Assembly: GCA_947247005.1 (NCBI GenBank)
Contig: OX365950.1
Span: 51,436,761 to 51,500,760, forward strand
Direction: 5' to 3'
Source: Spisula solida
Taxonomy: Eukaryota; Mollusca; Bivalvia; Venerida; Mactridae
Length of the DNA: 64,000 nucleotides
The notes under the pieces are model-generated. The model saw nothing but the letters and a program-made list of their open reading frames with translations, did no database searches and had not been told where the DNA came from. The translations under genes were made by a program, and so were the position numbers. Position 1 is the first letter of the stretch; each line of letters begins with the position of its first letter. This document shows positions 49,970 through 62,350 of this stretch, one piece after another.

Positions 49970-51160
49970 ATTTTGTTTTGCATAGAACCACATACACTAT
50001 CAAATATAATGCAGAAAGTGTATGTTTCCGAAAAACTTTCAGACCCAGCTGAAATAATATCAGGTGTTCCACAAGGACCCCTGTTATTTCTCATTTATAT
50101 AAATGATTTACCATACCATATTAAGTCTTCAACAATATACATTTTCAGCTTCAGAAGATACAATTCAAGACATTAACTAAATCATTCGATCTGATCCGGA
50201 CATTGTAGACTCATGGTGCATACAAAACGCTATGATAATCAATGCACACAAGACACAACACATACAAATATATATTACCAAACAACAAACCTAGAATCCC
50301 AGACATCAAATTGAAATTACAGAATTGTGATATTGAAATGTCAGAAACTGAAAGACTTCTTGGAATCAATGATGATAACACACTCAAATGGAAAACTCAC
50401 ATTGACAAAAAAAATGGAATGCACAACTCTATCTTCTCATGCGAATCAAACAATACTTAAATGTACCAATAAGAAATTTAATTTTGTTTTTAATGCTTAC
50501 ATCCTTCCACACCTTGATTATTGCTGTTCAATTTGGACTTAGAATATAACCTTCATTATGAGCCAATGAAAACGCCGAATTTTGGCGGTTAGATGAAAAT
50601 TTAATCATTAAAATTTTATCTTAACAGACTTGACGTCATGCGTTGGCGCTAATTTCTATCAGAATGCAGAATGTTATATTCTAAGTAAGTTAGAACATAT
50701 TAAGTAAATTTCAATGACTAAAAAGGACTCGCTTCGCTCGCTCCGCCCTTTTTAATCATTAAAATTTACTTAATATGTTCCAACTATAAGTTAAACAGAC
50801 AAAACTTTAATCGACGAAATTCGTAAATTTCGATAACGGGCAGCACGCATCAATCTTGACGTAAAAGACTTTCACACTCCCTCTAAGATTCTTGTCAATA
50901 AACTTCATTGGATGAAATTTGACAAAAGTGTTCAAATCACTCAATGATAATGAGTTTCCAAAATGCATTCAACAAAAATTACAAATTAAACCAAGTTCAT
51001 TCATGTAAACTTAGATCCGTAAAAAATGAAGAAATATTTGTACCATCACCAAAGTTTGAATTTTCTAGAAAATCACTTGTCTACTCGGGATAAAAAATAT
51101 GGAATGATATTCAAAAATCAGTACGAGCAGCAGACTCAATACAGAAATTCCAAAATGCAT
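49970..51160 (+). mobile_element. Jockey/CR1-like LINE fragment, copy 2
   Basis: Counterpart of 36360-37545, with independent small indels. It keeps 15 more bases after AAGTCTTCAACAATAT, has an extra A in the KWKTHIDKK run that shifts frame, and lacks ~27 bp present at about 37299-37326. Confidence 0.85.
50541..50789. mobile_element. MITE inserted in the LINE, copy 2
   Basis: Same insertion site as in copy 1, so it predates the tandem duplication. Confidence 0.85.
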
Positions 51161-52062
51161 ACATCAAATGGAAATATCCATAGTGAAGCATTATATGCAA
51201 TAAAACAGACCCACCATGCGAATGTATTTTTGAGTTCAATATAAGTTTACCAATTGCTATCATGCCAATTTATTAAGAAATGTAAGATAAAAAATGTTTA
51301 TTTTCATGAATCATACACTTTGTTCAATAGTGCTGTCTAAAGATCAGTTTAGACTACGCAAATTGTTGCACAACGACTGCTTGTAATTGTTTTCGTTCTG
51401 TATACACTCAGTGTAAGACTAGTGCAATTGTTGCAAAATGATTGCATGCAATTGTTTCAGTAATGTATACACACAGAAAATTGTTGCATGAACTCATGAA
51501 CTAGTTATAATATATAATTATATTATGTATACACGGTATACAGCGCTACCTCTCGAGCGCCACCCTTCTTTGAGCAACAACCTCACGATCATATTATACC
51601 TGATATTTACTACACAGTTCACCCCTCCAAAACATCACCCTGGCCTAATTAAAGCAATATCCTTCTAAAATAACCTGAGGTATCGAAATCTTTGATAATT
51701 GTTTTTTATATTGATCAATTCAAGTTTCATGAAGTCGTCTGTCAAGGGTACCTTTTTGCCTCTCAATCTTATAAAATATTAGATAATTGCACAAAGTTGG
51801 GCTTATCATGATGAAAATGGATACCTGACAGCTTTCTTACCCTCTTATCAGTAAATTGATGGGGAAATTGTTGCACGGAAATAGAGCAAGTTCTATTTGA
51901 TGAAATTGTTGTGCAACAATTGTGTTGTGGTTGTAATAAACTCGATTTTACAATTCTTTGTAATTGACACTACTATGCAATGTACCCATTTGTATATTTA
52001 TGTTGAGGTCCATATGGAAGATTACATTATTGTAAATATGATAGCCTCGTCATATAAATACT

Positions 52063-52080
52063 TTACTTACTTACTTACTT
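52063..52080. repeat. Short ttac microsatellite
   Basis: About four ttac units, in the probable 3' UTR of the polyketide synthase (minus strand gtaa repeats). Confidence 0.8.
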
Positions 52081-52111
52081 TCGTACACTGAAATAAGGTT
52101 CTAACTAGACA

Positions 52112-55100
52112 TCATGTTCCTTCTGCCAATAACTTGACTCCGCATGAAGATGTTTGAAAATGACTGGAAGAATCCATATCTCTTAAAATGTCCCTCACCT
52201 TAGCGTTTGGTATTTGCTTAAAAGCGTCCATGACGTGAACCAAGTCGAACGTAATTCTCTTAGCAACATCATGACTTACAACCGATGAGTTGTACCCGAA
52301 TTCCAGACTGATGTCATACGTTTGTTTGTCATACAGAACATGTAACGAGGTTTCATATACATGTCGTTTGAAGAACATTTTGTAATTTAGAACGCTTCGA
52401 TCAAAGTTCGTGATTTGGTTTATGTGTGTGAGATCCTCCATGATAATCCTATGTCGACCGATCTCTCTTTTTAATTCTTCGGACTGCATTTCGTTCATTA
52501 TGAGGTCGTAAGGATATGCGCTGTTCTGAGTCATTGAGTTAAGAAGATCTGCGCTAGATTCCAGATACTTCGCCACGCTTTCTAAGTTTCTGAAGTCCCC
52601 AAGGATGGGTACTCCATTTGAACAGCTTATTATGGAATCATGCAGATCACGAACATGTCCGCGCATATCAACGTATGTGACGAGTGGAATGTAGTTCCTG
52701 TTCGTTTCTTTGTGTAGACAAGCCATGTAAGCTGACGCAATGAAGTTGAAGATTGATATATTTTTGGCTTCAATAATCAATTTCGCCATTTCTTTCTGGA
52801 CGCTTACTGAAATCTCAGTCCAATCAGCCTCATCAAAATTACTGTTCAAGTTTTCACCTAAAGTGAATGGCTCAATATCCTTCTTGAACATCTCATTCCA
52901 AAATGTTTGCAAAGTTCGAGCTCGTGGTATCAACGCTCTTCGGAAGGCGGTGACAGGGGAAATAGTTTTTGCCTTCGGTTCTGGTAGTGGCTGTTCTTCT
53001 GCGTACGCTCTAGCAACTTTGGACAATTGTTGAAATATTAACGTCAGAGCAGGCAAGTCTCCTAACAAACCGTGAAGGAATAACCGAAATCGAGTTTTTC
53101 CCCCTGAAATAGCTACCTTAGCGCAAATAGGAATAACCTTAGTGATATCCATGCGAATACTCTGTCTTTCATCTGTTGCAATAGCATGGTCTAAACTGTC
53201 GAATGGGACCTCTTCTAAAGGCATTTCAACATCGTCAAGTAAGCAGGAGCTATATGGGCATTCGTCCACTTGAAATTTCCGACGAAGGTCCGGTTCAATT
53301 TTCAAAAGATGTTTAAATACGATTGCCCAGTCTTTCATATTTAAGGTCCGGTGTTCTTCAACAATCTGAAAATCAACTTGTCGCATGATGTTTTTAGTAA
53401 ATGGGTCCTTTTGGAAATCATTCAATAGACTGACCTGTGTGAATGGAACCTCACCTTCTAGGTATTTTGACAACTGTTGCGTTTGCTCGCCAATCGAAGC
53501 TCCGTGATTACTGCTGTATGACGCGTCTGACAAGCGTTCTAATATAAAGGTGTCTACCGAGCCAACAGTGGTCGTATCTGAGTATAACATAGAAATAGGA
53601 ATTTGTAGTTTTGTTGCCTGTCGTATATAATTAACAAAGCTCAGTGAAACCATTGAATCAATGCCAAGAGAACCAAATACTAATTTCTCGGTTATTTCAA
53701 TACCGGGACACACAAACACATTAGCAATCGTCGCTCTAACAAGCTCTTGTACCATTTCCACACGTGTTGCAATGTCGCTTTTGCGGAAAGCAGCAATGTC
53801 AAGTATGCTGCTGTTTTTCTTTGTTCTCGAAGTGTTGCCACCTCCTGTGAGTGTGACATATTTTCTAGGGTTTCTCGTAGTAAACGACGTATCTTTCAAC
53901 TTAGTCCAATCAAACTTGCCGTATACAATCTGCGTGCGGTTTGTCATTATTGCTAACATAAAGCATCGTCGAATTTCTTCCACGGATAAGAAAGAGAATC
54001 CCTTTTCCTTCAGTTTTTCTGCCTTGCTGTTTTCAGCAGCCATACCGACGGACAGTGCGCTCCAGTTAATACTTTGTGCACACACTCCACATGATCTACG
54101 ATAATAAGCAAACGCGTCCATGAAAGCATTTCCAGCCGCATAATTACACTGACCGGGATTGCCAGTCACAGAGACTACTGACGAATGCATGATGAAAAAG
54201 TCAAGATCCATATGTTTTGTGGCTTCGTGTAGATTCATTGTTCCAAGTACTTTTGGATTTAATACTTTCTCAACATTCTCTTCAGTCATATTTGTCAATA
54301 AACAGTCATCAAGTACACCACCGCCATGTAAAACACCCTTCATTTTTACTGTATCACCAAGCGTGGCATCGATTTCTTTGAATGTTTCCTTTAGTTTGTC
54401 TAGATTGGTAATATCAGTCCTACAGGGTATGATTTTACATCTATATTTGCTCTGTAAATCAATTATTTTCTGCTTTTGATCCGTGGATGGGTTTCGTCTC
54501 TGAATCGTTGCAATATATCCGGCGCCCATTTCTGCCATATACCGCAACAGTTCCCAACCAAGTCCGCTGAGTCCACCGACAGTAACGTAACAACATTTTT
54601 GGCGAAAAAGGTCATGTTCAGATACCTTTAAAGGTATTGGAACTGTTTGGTCATGAAGTGACTGGACTGCGTATGGATGATGGAAAAAATCCCCGCAATT
54701 TGGTTTGACATATGTAGTGTAATTTAATATAAGAGATTTTGTTTCGATATCGATTTCCTTCAACTGCTGAAACACAATAGGCACGACTTCTATCAATGAC
54801 GTCTCTTTAAATACCGCCTCCGTATTCAAAAGATTCTGTGTCAAAAGAGGTGCAGTTCGTTCCAGCCAAATCCTGTTGTCTCTTGGCAAAAGCTGTTCAT
54901 AAGAGACAATACAAGACACACCAGGAGTTTTCTCAATCAGCGTTTTTGTTTGTTTACGAGAAAGTTTCGTTAGCAAAACTATGATTTCTCCTTTGTTGAC
55001 CCCGCTTTCTTCAACCAAGTTCTTGTCCAGCACAGAAACACGCTTACATTCGGAAAACATGTATTCAACGAATACTTTGGACGTTCCCTTCTCATCAATT

Positions 55101-58100
55101 ACGACAACAGAACAGGGGTGTTGATTACATATACGTACAATATGATAGAGCAACACTCCTATTGTCATAATACCGGGAAAGTATGTTATTTGGTTTATAT
55201 CATATGTACATGACGCAGGAACTGACACTGGATTCGATGCCTCTGTTGGTACACAAAACCCAAGAAACGATTCTTGACCGCCAATAAGTTGACCAGTACC
55301 CTCCACACACATTATGGAATGTCCAATGCGCTCTTTGCAATTCCTATCAATGTATTCGTCATCATCATTGTCTTCTAACGTTACAGGGTAAAGTAGAAGA
55401 TCATGCAGACAAAATGAATGCAAGTGTAGTGTACAATAGGCATCTTTTTCATGTACCGTTTGGTCAGATGATTTTAGTGAAAAGTACGGATTATCAAGCA
55501 AACCCGCACTTTCCGATTTTAGTACGACATCATCACACTGCGAAAACGAGGTCTGAAAGATGTTTGGGTTACTTTGGATATCAACGTTACCCATTTCACT
55601 GTAGAACATTTTTCCGTCGCGAATCATTATCTCTACGGAATCTGAACGGTCACAATACGTCAGATTATGTAACACAGCCAAATCCTCAGGCTTTGTAGTA
55701 ACATCAACAAGACGGAGATCCAGGTTAGGATACTCATGCAAAGCAGACCTTACCATACCCCACAACACAGCACCAGATAGGTTGGATAACGTGGTACTCG
55801 CAGAAGGAACGGTAACAACATTTTCGGTCACAATGATTATTGCACCTTCAAATGTGTTCTTTTGAGCTCTCTCTATCAATGCTTTTGTAGCCATGAATAT
55901 GTTCTTGCAATCTTCGTAAACCTTCAAATTATTGACGCCTTCTAGTCCAATTGCAATAAGTAAAACAACATCGTAACGTTCCAAGGAAATAACTTCATCA
56001 TTAATTTGGTGAAAATCTGCTTTGACACCAGTCAACGATGTGTAGTTATCCATGAACGTTTTGTAACCAATTACCAGCACCCTTTTTGAGTCTTTTCCTT
56101 GTTCATATGAATCTTTTGCAACAGTCGCAAAGGAACCTTCATTCCAAATCAACTGGTATGCCGTGGGTTGATTCGTTTCTTGTACGTCTGACATATGCTT
56201 AATGAAGAAGTTCATAATTTCAACAATTGTATCTCCACTCGGTGTAAGGAGCCATGCATTGAAATACTTTCCATTTGTTGAAGTACGGACTATTTTAGCA
56301 TAGCCAAACATGTGTTTCTGAAGCGGTCTATTCAATCTGACTGAATCAATTTGCAAAGGCAGGTAAGTTTGTCCTGCAGACCCACTGTTAAGAACCCCAA
56401 ACGTCTGAAATAGTCCGTCTAAAACAGACGGGTGAATGTTTGTCAACTTCCGTTCATCTAATATGGCATCGGGAAGGTCGAATTCCGTGAGACACTCGTT
56501 GTTGGAGGACCACGTCTGACTCATCAATTGAAGATTTTCCCCGTAAGTAAAATTCATAGATTTTAAACATTCGTAACTTTTGCCTTTTGTTCTATGTGTT
56601 GTACATCTTGATTGTATTTGAGCAATGTCTCTCCGAATATCGTTTGATTTAGTGCAGGGTTTTATTGTTATTTTGCAAACATGAGACTCTTCGTGACGGA
56701 CGAGCCATTGACAACTTCCTACAACACTACCTTCAATTGATTCTACGACATCCATAACTTGATGACGTTCTGCTTCTGGCATCACGGATTTCAGAAATTC
56801 TACTGATACACTCATTTCGTAGGGATTCAAATGCGAAGTACAAATACCTATTTCAAAAGCTGCGTCGACGTAATATGCGCCAGGGATCAATGGTCTGCCA
56901 AAGATGAAATGCTCAAACACAAATGGAGTTTTGTTAGCATCAATAAGAAGATGAAACCTGCTTCTGACACTCTGGCGAACGTACATATGCGTATCCTTAG
57001 AACTTTCAAAGCCTCTCAGACATAAAGCTCTCTTCGAAGGAACGTGTAGAAGTTGTGTTTTGTTAAAAAAATATCTTGGTATTGGAACAATATTACCTTT
57101 GCTCACAATGTGGGTCAAATCAGTATTGACGCCAGCACTATGAAGATGACTGAAAGACCTATATAAGCATGTTACCTCATCCCCTTCATTCATGGATGCC
57201 AAGGACACTGCCTTTTTTCCAGGGATAATGTTTTTTAAATGCGCCTTGAGAACTTGTTTTGGACCTATTTCAAGAAACACATTTTCCTGATTTTCTTTTA
57301 TTGACGCCTGCACAGCTTGCATGAGTTTTACCGGTTTCCGTATATTATCCACCCAGTATGCAGATGTCTGTACATCACTCCCCGTCACTTCTTCCCCTGT
57401 TACGGTAGAAATTTGGGTGGTTGTACTAGATTTGTGCTTCAAAGTTCCAACTTCCTTTGTGAATTCGTCCAAGCTCGACTCAGTATATTTGCTATGGTAT
57501 GCACAATTAACCTTTAGTGTTTTCAGAAATACTTCACACCCATTTCTTGTCATTTCTGTGAAGTCGGTTTTCACTTTGTTTAACAAATCTTGCGGTCCGG
57601 ATAATGTGCATGATGTTGTACTGTTATAAACCGCAATATTCACATCATCATCATACCGTCTGCACACATTCTCCACTTCTTCCATACGTACATTGCCAAC
57701 AACCAACATTGATCCGCCTGTACATTTAGCTAATGCTACAGATCTATTGTACACCACGGATACAGCCTCCTCAAGACTCAATGCGCCTGATGCAAACGAA
57801 GCAGCGACTTCTCCAACGGATTGGCCGACAATAACATCAGGGAACACCCCGAGACTTTTCCATGTTTCAAACAAGGCTATTTGCACACAAAATATGGCGA
57901 TATGGTTTATCAAGGGGTCATCGTAATCGGTATCTTTCATTAACATTGCGCTGACACTCCAACCAGTTAAAGGTTTCAGAAGACTGTCTAACATATTTAC
58001 AGTATCAATGAATTTTGCGCATTCCGTCATCATCTTCTTGCCCATTCCTGTCCAGGCAGTTCCAACGCCACCGAAGAAAAAAATCACATGACTTCGCCCT

Positions 58101-61100
58101 GGAGTTTCAAGTTGTTCTACCTCAAGTTGCTTTGTGCTAATTTGTTTGCGTATATCATGTGCACTTTCGCCAAACAAAAGTACTCTGTAGGGTAGATGGT
58201 CACGCTTATAAACGGATGTGAATGAGATGTCTCGTAATTCAAACAATTCTGTTTCCAATGACTTATCAAGGTTTTGAATCATCGCTAAAAGAGATACTTT
58301 ATTCATTGCTGACAGACTTATAACTTTGATTTGAGAATCATCTTCATTCTCGATGGCTTTCCGCAGTTTTGATCTACTGGTGACAATCGCATGCGTGTTG
58401 GACCCACCGAATCCGAAGCAGTTCAGACAGCCATGCCTTTCACCATATGCGTTTGCTGGCCAATCGGAAATGTCAACTGAGATAGTCAAACCACATTCGT
58501 CCAGCTTTATATCTCGGTTAATGTTGGACATATCTTTCTGTATATGTAGACTGGGCACAAATTGTCCATGTTCCATCATCAGAAGAATTTTAATCAGACT
58601 CACAACACCAGAGGCAGATTCTAAATGTCCTATATTTGTTTTAACAGATCCTATACGAATGCTAGGTACATAATTAGATGCGTCGGATGACTTGGGTAGT
58701 TGGCGTATCTTGTCTGGCGCAGTTTGTGTTTCTAGCGAATCAGTTAGTTCATCATTTTGGTCCCAGTTTTTCCGGTAGGAATTTATGAAATTTCCAAGAG
58801 CTGTTGTTTCAACCGGATCGCCTACAGGGGTTCCTGTGCCTGTATAAAAAATTATTTCCACCATCATGGACTTATTCATGCGACTATTGTGACATTAAAT
58901 GGGGTTTTACATGCACTTTTATGCACAGAGTAACATTCTTTATCAAAGGACCGTTCTTAGTTTTGAAGTTGTCTGGTTATCAACCAGCCAAATCTTCATT
59001 CCAAAGCGGCGTTTTAATATGCCATAAGTTTCATCATGCTATTAAGTTTTTAAGCAGAATTTATTTTAGTAACGGAGACCCATCCTCATACATCAGTGGT
59101 TCGTCAAGTTCCCAGACTACCCCCTGATTTAATTCCCTTCATTCCGAGCGTAAACCTGAAAATAGCTAATTTCGTGGACATCTGGTAATTCCGTCTATCG
59201 TCCAATCAAAACACTCGTTACGCTACGCGGGGAATTTTATAAACAAACTGTAACTGTAACAAAATGTAAACATGGATTGAGTAATGGGATTTAAATATTT
59301 ACGAACCAAATTGGATAAAGTACATTTTAAACTAAATCTAGTTTACAAAGCAGCCGTTAATATAATTACAGATAGTACTGTACGAGCGGTTAGATATATC
59401 GAGATATGAAATCAGTGAATAGATTATTCCAAGGTCTTTGACGACGAGTGTCCATGGGCGTGAAGTCGTGAATCGAAATAGATCTTTAGCTGTGTCAGAC
59501 ATGCAAACGACGATTACAATAAGTCGCAGACATTAGATCTAAATGAATAATAAAAGTAAAACTGAGACTGTGTCCGTGAACTTCTAAAACGGAAGTATAA
59601 ACAATTTGTAAACAACGATCAACAGACAGGTGCCCTCGTAACTCGGAACTGATTCGGATGTTAAGGTAATAAACAAACATTTTCTCGTTCAATTGTTCTG
59701 AATACTATCATATAATCGAAAAAAACGTTGCAAATAAGTTGTTCTTCGATTGTTATTCCGAACAATAAATTTGAATATTTTTTTTATTAAAGCTTGATTT
59801 TGATTGGACGATGGCAGGAAAACACCCGAGACAAAATTTCCGTCAAAGCTATAAATAGAAATGAACGAAATGGGTTTGATTGGTTATTTTTCGTTCATTT
59901 GCGTTCGAAAAGGGTCGTATTGAACCAGAGTGTGATATCACTAGTGAAGAATACACTGGTGAACGAGAATGCGGAGACCATGACGCCACCGGTCCAACCT
60001 TCAAACCCAAGCTTCATTTTCACATAAGCTACATACACCGCAAATTTCATCATGATATCTCATTACTAACTGCAGTTATTGAGCGGAAAGTTATTTTTCT
60101 ATTTCCAACGGTAATATATTGCGGACGCCCGCCCATACACTATCCCGTCCGCAATTGGCCCGCCCACCGAAATCGCCAATCTAATAACCATATAAACTGG
60201 TCCATTAGTGCGATAATATAATTTTATATAATATAATTCATATAATTTGTATATTTAGCCTAGATCAAGAGGAAAATTGTACGTGTTTAATTTCTTTACC
60301 ATGTGCTTCGATATATTGGAGAGACGTAGGATCTGCATTATAATGTTTATACATCGTCTTCAGCAGTTCAAGTTGTTGATCACTAGATGGTGCTGCCATT
60401 GATAAAGCCGTCCGTCCATCTTGATTCGTGCCCGTTTTTATAAGGCCCCATATCTTGTTTTCGTCTTGTACAGCCTGCATTTATATATTGGATTTGTTCC
60501 ACTGAATTACTATGTGAAGTTGTGTTGAAACTTTCAATGTGTTTTTGTAAACAAGCCAAAATCAAAGATCTATATATTACACAGAACATAAACTCCATAA
60601 GAGCTATGTGAATTTTGCATCAAAGCATATACCAACACGCAGGAAATGATCTAATTTAGAAAATATAAACCCGTATGACATGTTTCGTTCATTTATGAAG
60701 AAAGTACAGACATTTTTTGGAGTTTAATGATTAAATCAACGTAGTCCCTTCGGGCGGAGCTTATATCCTTCACTGCAGTGAGTAAAGATATAACATTTAT
60801 TTCATGGTTGGGCAGAACTCCATATCTCTCCAGTTATCAATAAATATAAAAGCTTGTTTGACATCAATATCAACTCATTCAGGTCGTGTGGTCTAGTTGT
60901 TAGAATTTGTTCGAACCCATGCTGAGGTTTATTAGCTAGAATATCAATGCTATGATAATGCATTTTTGTTTACCAGAGTTTTATGCATAAAACTAGTTGT
61001 ACGTAATCTGATTGATGAGAATGGTGAATACATAATGCGAATGGCTAGTCTCCATGGTACTCAAAGCACTACGGAAATCCTAAACTTGCGTTAAACATTT

Positions 61101-61525
61101 GATTTTCTTTATAATACTTTAACAGCTACAAAATAGACTCAGATCTGGGTTGTAGAAAAGATTTAAGGAACAAGTACTGCATATCTATTTTCTCCACTTT
61201 TAGTCTACAACGAATTATAAAGAATTTAAATTTGAACGCAAGTTTAAGATTGCGATAAGTTATTTCGTAACACAGTACTCATACGACTAAATAAGATACT
61301 GCTGGTGGTACTTGAAACCCAAAATAAATAATTCCTCACTAACCTGTTTGTATGATTTAAGAATAACAATACCACATCCTTCACCGCGTACATATCCATC
61401 AGCAGTATCACAGAATGTCTGACATTGTCCTGTGGGTGACAACATACCCGCCTTACATAGAACAATGAACTGATCTGGACTTAACATAATGTTCACTCCA
61501 CCACATACAGCCATGGTACTCTCGC
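52112..61525 (-). CDS. Animal type I polyketide synthase, 3' three exons: KS(part)-AT-DH-psiKR-ER-like-KR-ACP-condensation-like
   Basis: Builds a reduced polyketide or branched acyl chain on a multidomain cytosolic enzyme. The exons, 61525-61344, 60474-60300 and 58839-52112, join in frame at GT-AG sites: K-Q|A-V at the first join, H-G|T-G-T-P at the second. About 2,359 residues are visible. KS: YVRGEGCG, EAHGTGTPVGDP (catalytic H), NIGH. Below, residue n is codon 58879-3(n-1). AT: GQSVGE with S354, H462; the usual GHS is GQS. DH: H657-x3-G-x4-P and D821. PsiKR ~905-1100. ER region ~1145-1330 lacks a clear nucleotide-binding glycine motif. KR: GGLSGLG at 1435, S1567, Y1580. ACP: LGIDS with S1742. 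Residues 1811-2225 resemble condensation/PapA-type acyltransferases, with the HHxxxDG site reading LHGLLGD. No thioesterase. The N-terminal KS with its cysteine is missing, presumably beyond 64000. The layout recalls animal PKSs, often named after mycobacterial phthioceranic-type synthases. Confidence 0.9.
58840..60299 (-). other. PKS intron between KS exons
   Basis: Bounded by GTAAAG (60299-60294) and ATACAG (58845-58840). No exon recognised inside. Short repeats and a few AT-rich patches only. The ATG at 58879 lies in this intron and is not the start of the protein. Confidence 0.8.
60475..61343 (-). other. PKS intron upstream of the NQDG exon
   Basis: Donor GTTAGT at 61343, acceptor AATGCAG ending at 60475. 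A small palindromic patch (cccttcgggcggagc ... ccttcactgcagtgagtaaag) lies near 60745-60800, and a tRNA-like fragment (gtggtctagttgttag) near 60890. Confidence 0.75.
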
Positions 61526-61679
61526 CTACAAATAGACCTCAGCATTAGTTTCTTATACACACTCAATATACACTGTCTGTCTGGACAGAAAACTACCAGG
61601 TTTACATTGAAGCGCAAGCAGGTTTCAGGGCTAACATGGGTACTATACTGACAATAGACTTGTTTTACACAGTGTTATT

Positions 61680-62350
61680 TCTCATATCCCTAAATCTGGT
61701 AAAATGCTCTTCTGTGCTTTCGTTGAATTTCAAAGGCCTTTGATTATGTTATCAGAGAAAACTTATGGTCTAAACTAATTAGGTTCGGATTGCGAGGTAA
61801 AATATTAAATATTATTCGTTCTTTAAACATTTATGTTATACTGGGATTTAACAAATTGGAAATCAACTGAGTGACGAATATTTCTGCTCGCTAGGTGTCA
61901 GAAAAGGCGAGTGCATAGCCATGTTTTTTTATTTTCAATGTTTATATATTGTATTGAGGATTGTATTGTATTGTTTTTCTTCTTCTGGATTAGAAGGTAT
62001 TGATATATAAATGGTCAATGGCATTTCAAATACCGATTATACCAATTAAACTGTAAACTGAAAAAAAGAGAAGATATTCACATGTTTTAAGTATTTATTT
62101 TATTATACACATACGACATTGTCATATTTGCGAATACAGCCGCAGAATAACAATCCGGTTTGAATAGATTATTCAGTTATTGCGACACATTGTAACTGGT
62201 AGTTTACATTAGTAAAACCAAAATTCTTATATTTAAGAAAGGTGATAGAATTGCAGATGATTTAAACTTTTATTATAACAACCATGAAATTTAAATAGTG
62301 AAGGAATTCAATTACCTAGGTATTGTCTGTGATTATTTGAGAAGCGTTTT
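61680..62350 (+). mobile_element. Non-LTR retrotransposon RT fragment, broken
   Basis: With frameshifts the plus strand encodes LFCAFVEFQ, FDYVIRENLWSKLIRFGLRG, then LGVRQGECLA-like text and, further on, KTKILIFKKGDRIADDLNF and VKEFNYLGI. These are the RT palm and following region of a LINE. Several stops and a missing FADD block show it is dead. It lies in the upstream PKS intron, antisense to the gene. Confidence 0.7.

Larger units (their letters stand above)
38387..52001. repeat. Tandem duplication, copy 2
   Basis: Partner of 26061-38368. Only a handful of differences were seen over the first ~6 kb (for example caaagaat/caaggaat at 26876 and 39202, aaacactg/aaacattg near 30985 and 43312). 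Beyond about 44.4 kb substitutions and indels are frequent. It ends 110 bp from the stop codon of the polyketide synthase. Confidence 0.95.

Noticed and set aside
52740..58673. Plus-strand ORFs of 60-147 codons opposite the PKS
   Set aside because: They are shadows of a long conserved coding exon on the other strand and show no domain.
58840..58879. ATG at 58879 as the PKS start
   Set aside because: It lies in an intron; the KS motif continues from upstream exons across a clean acceptor at 58840/58839.
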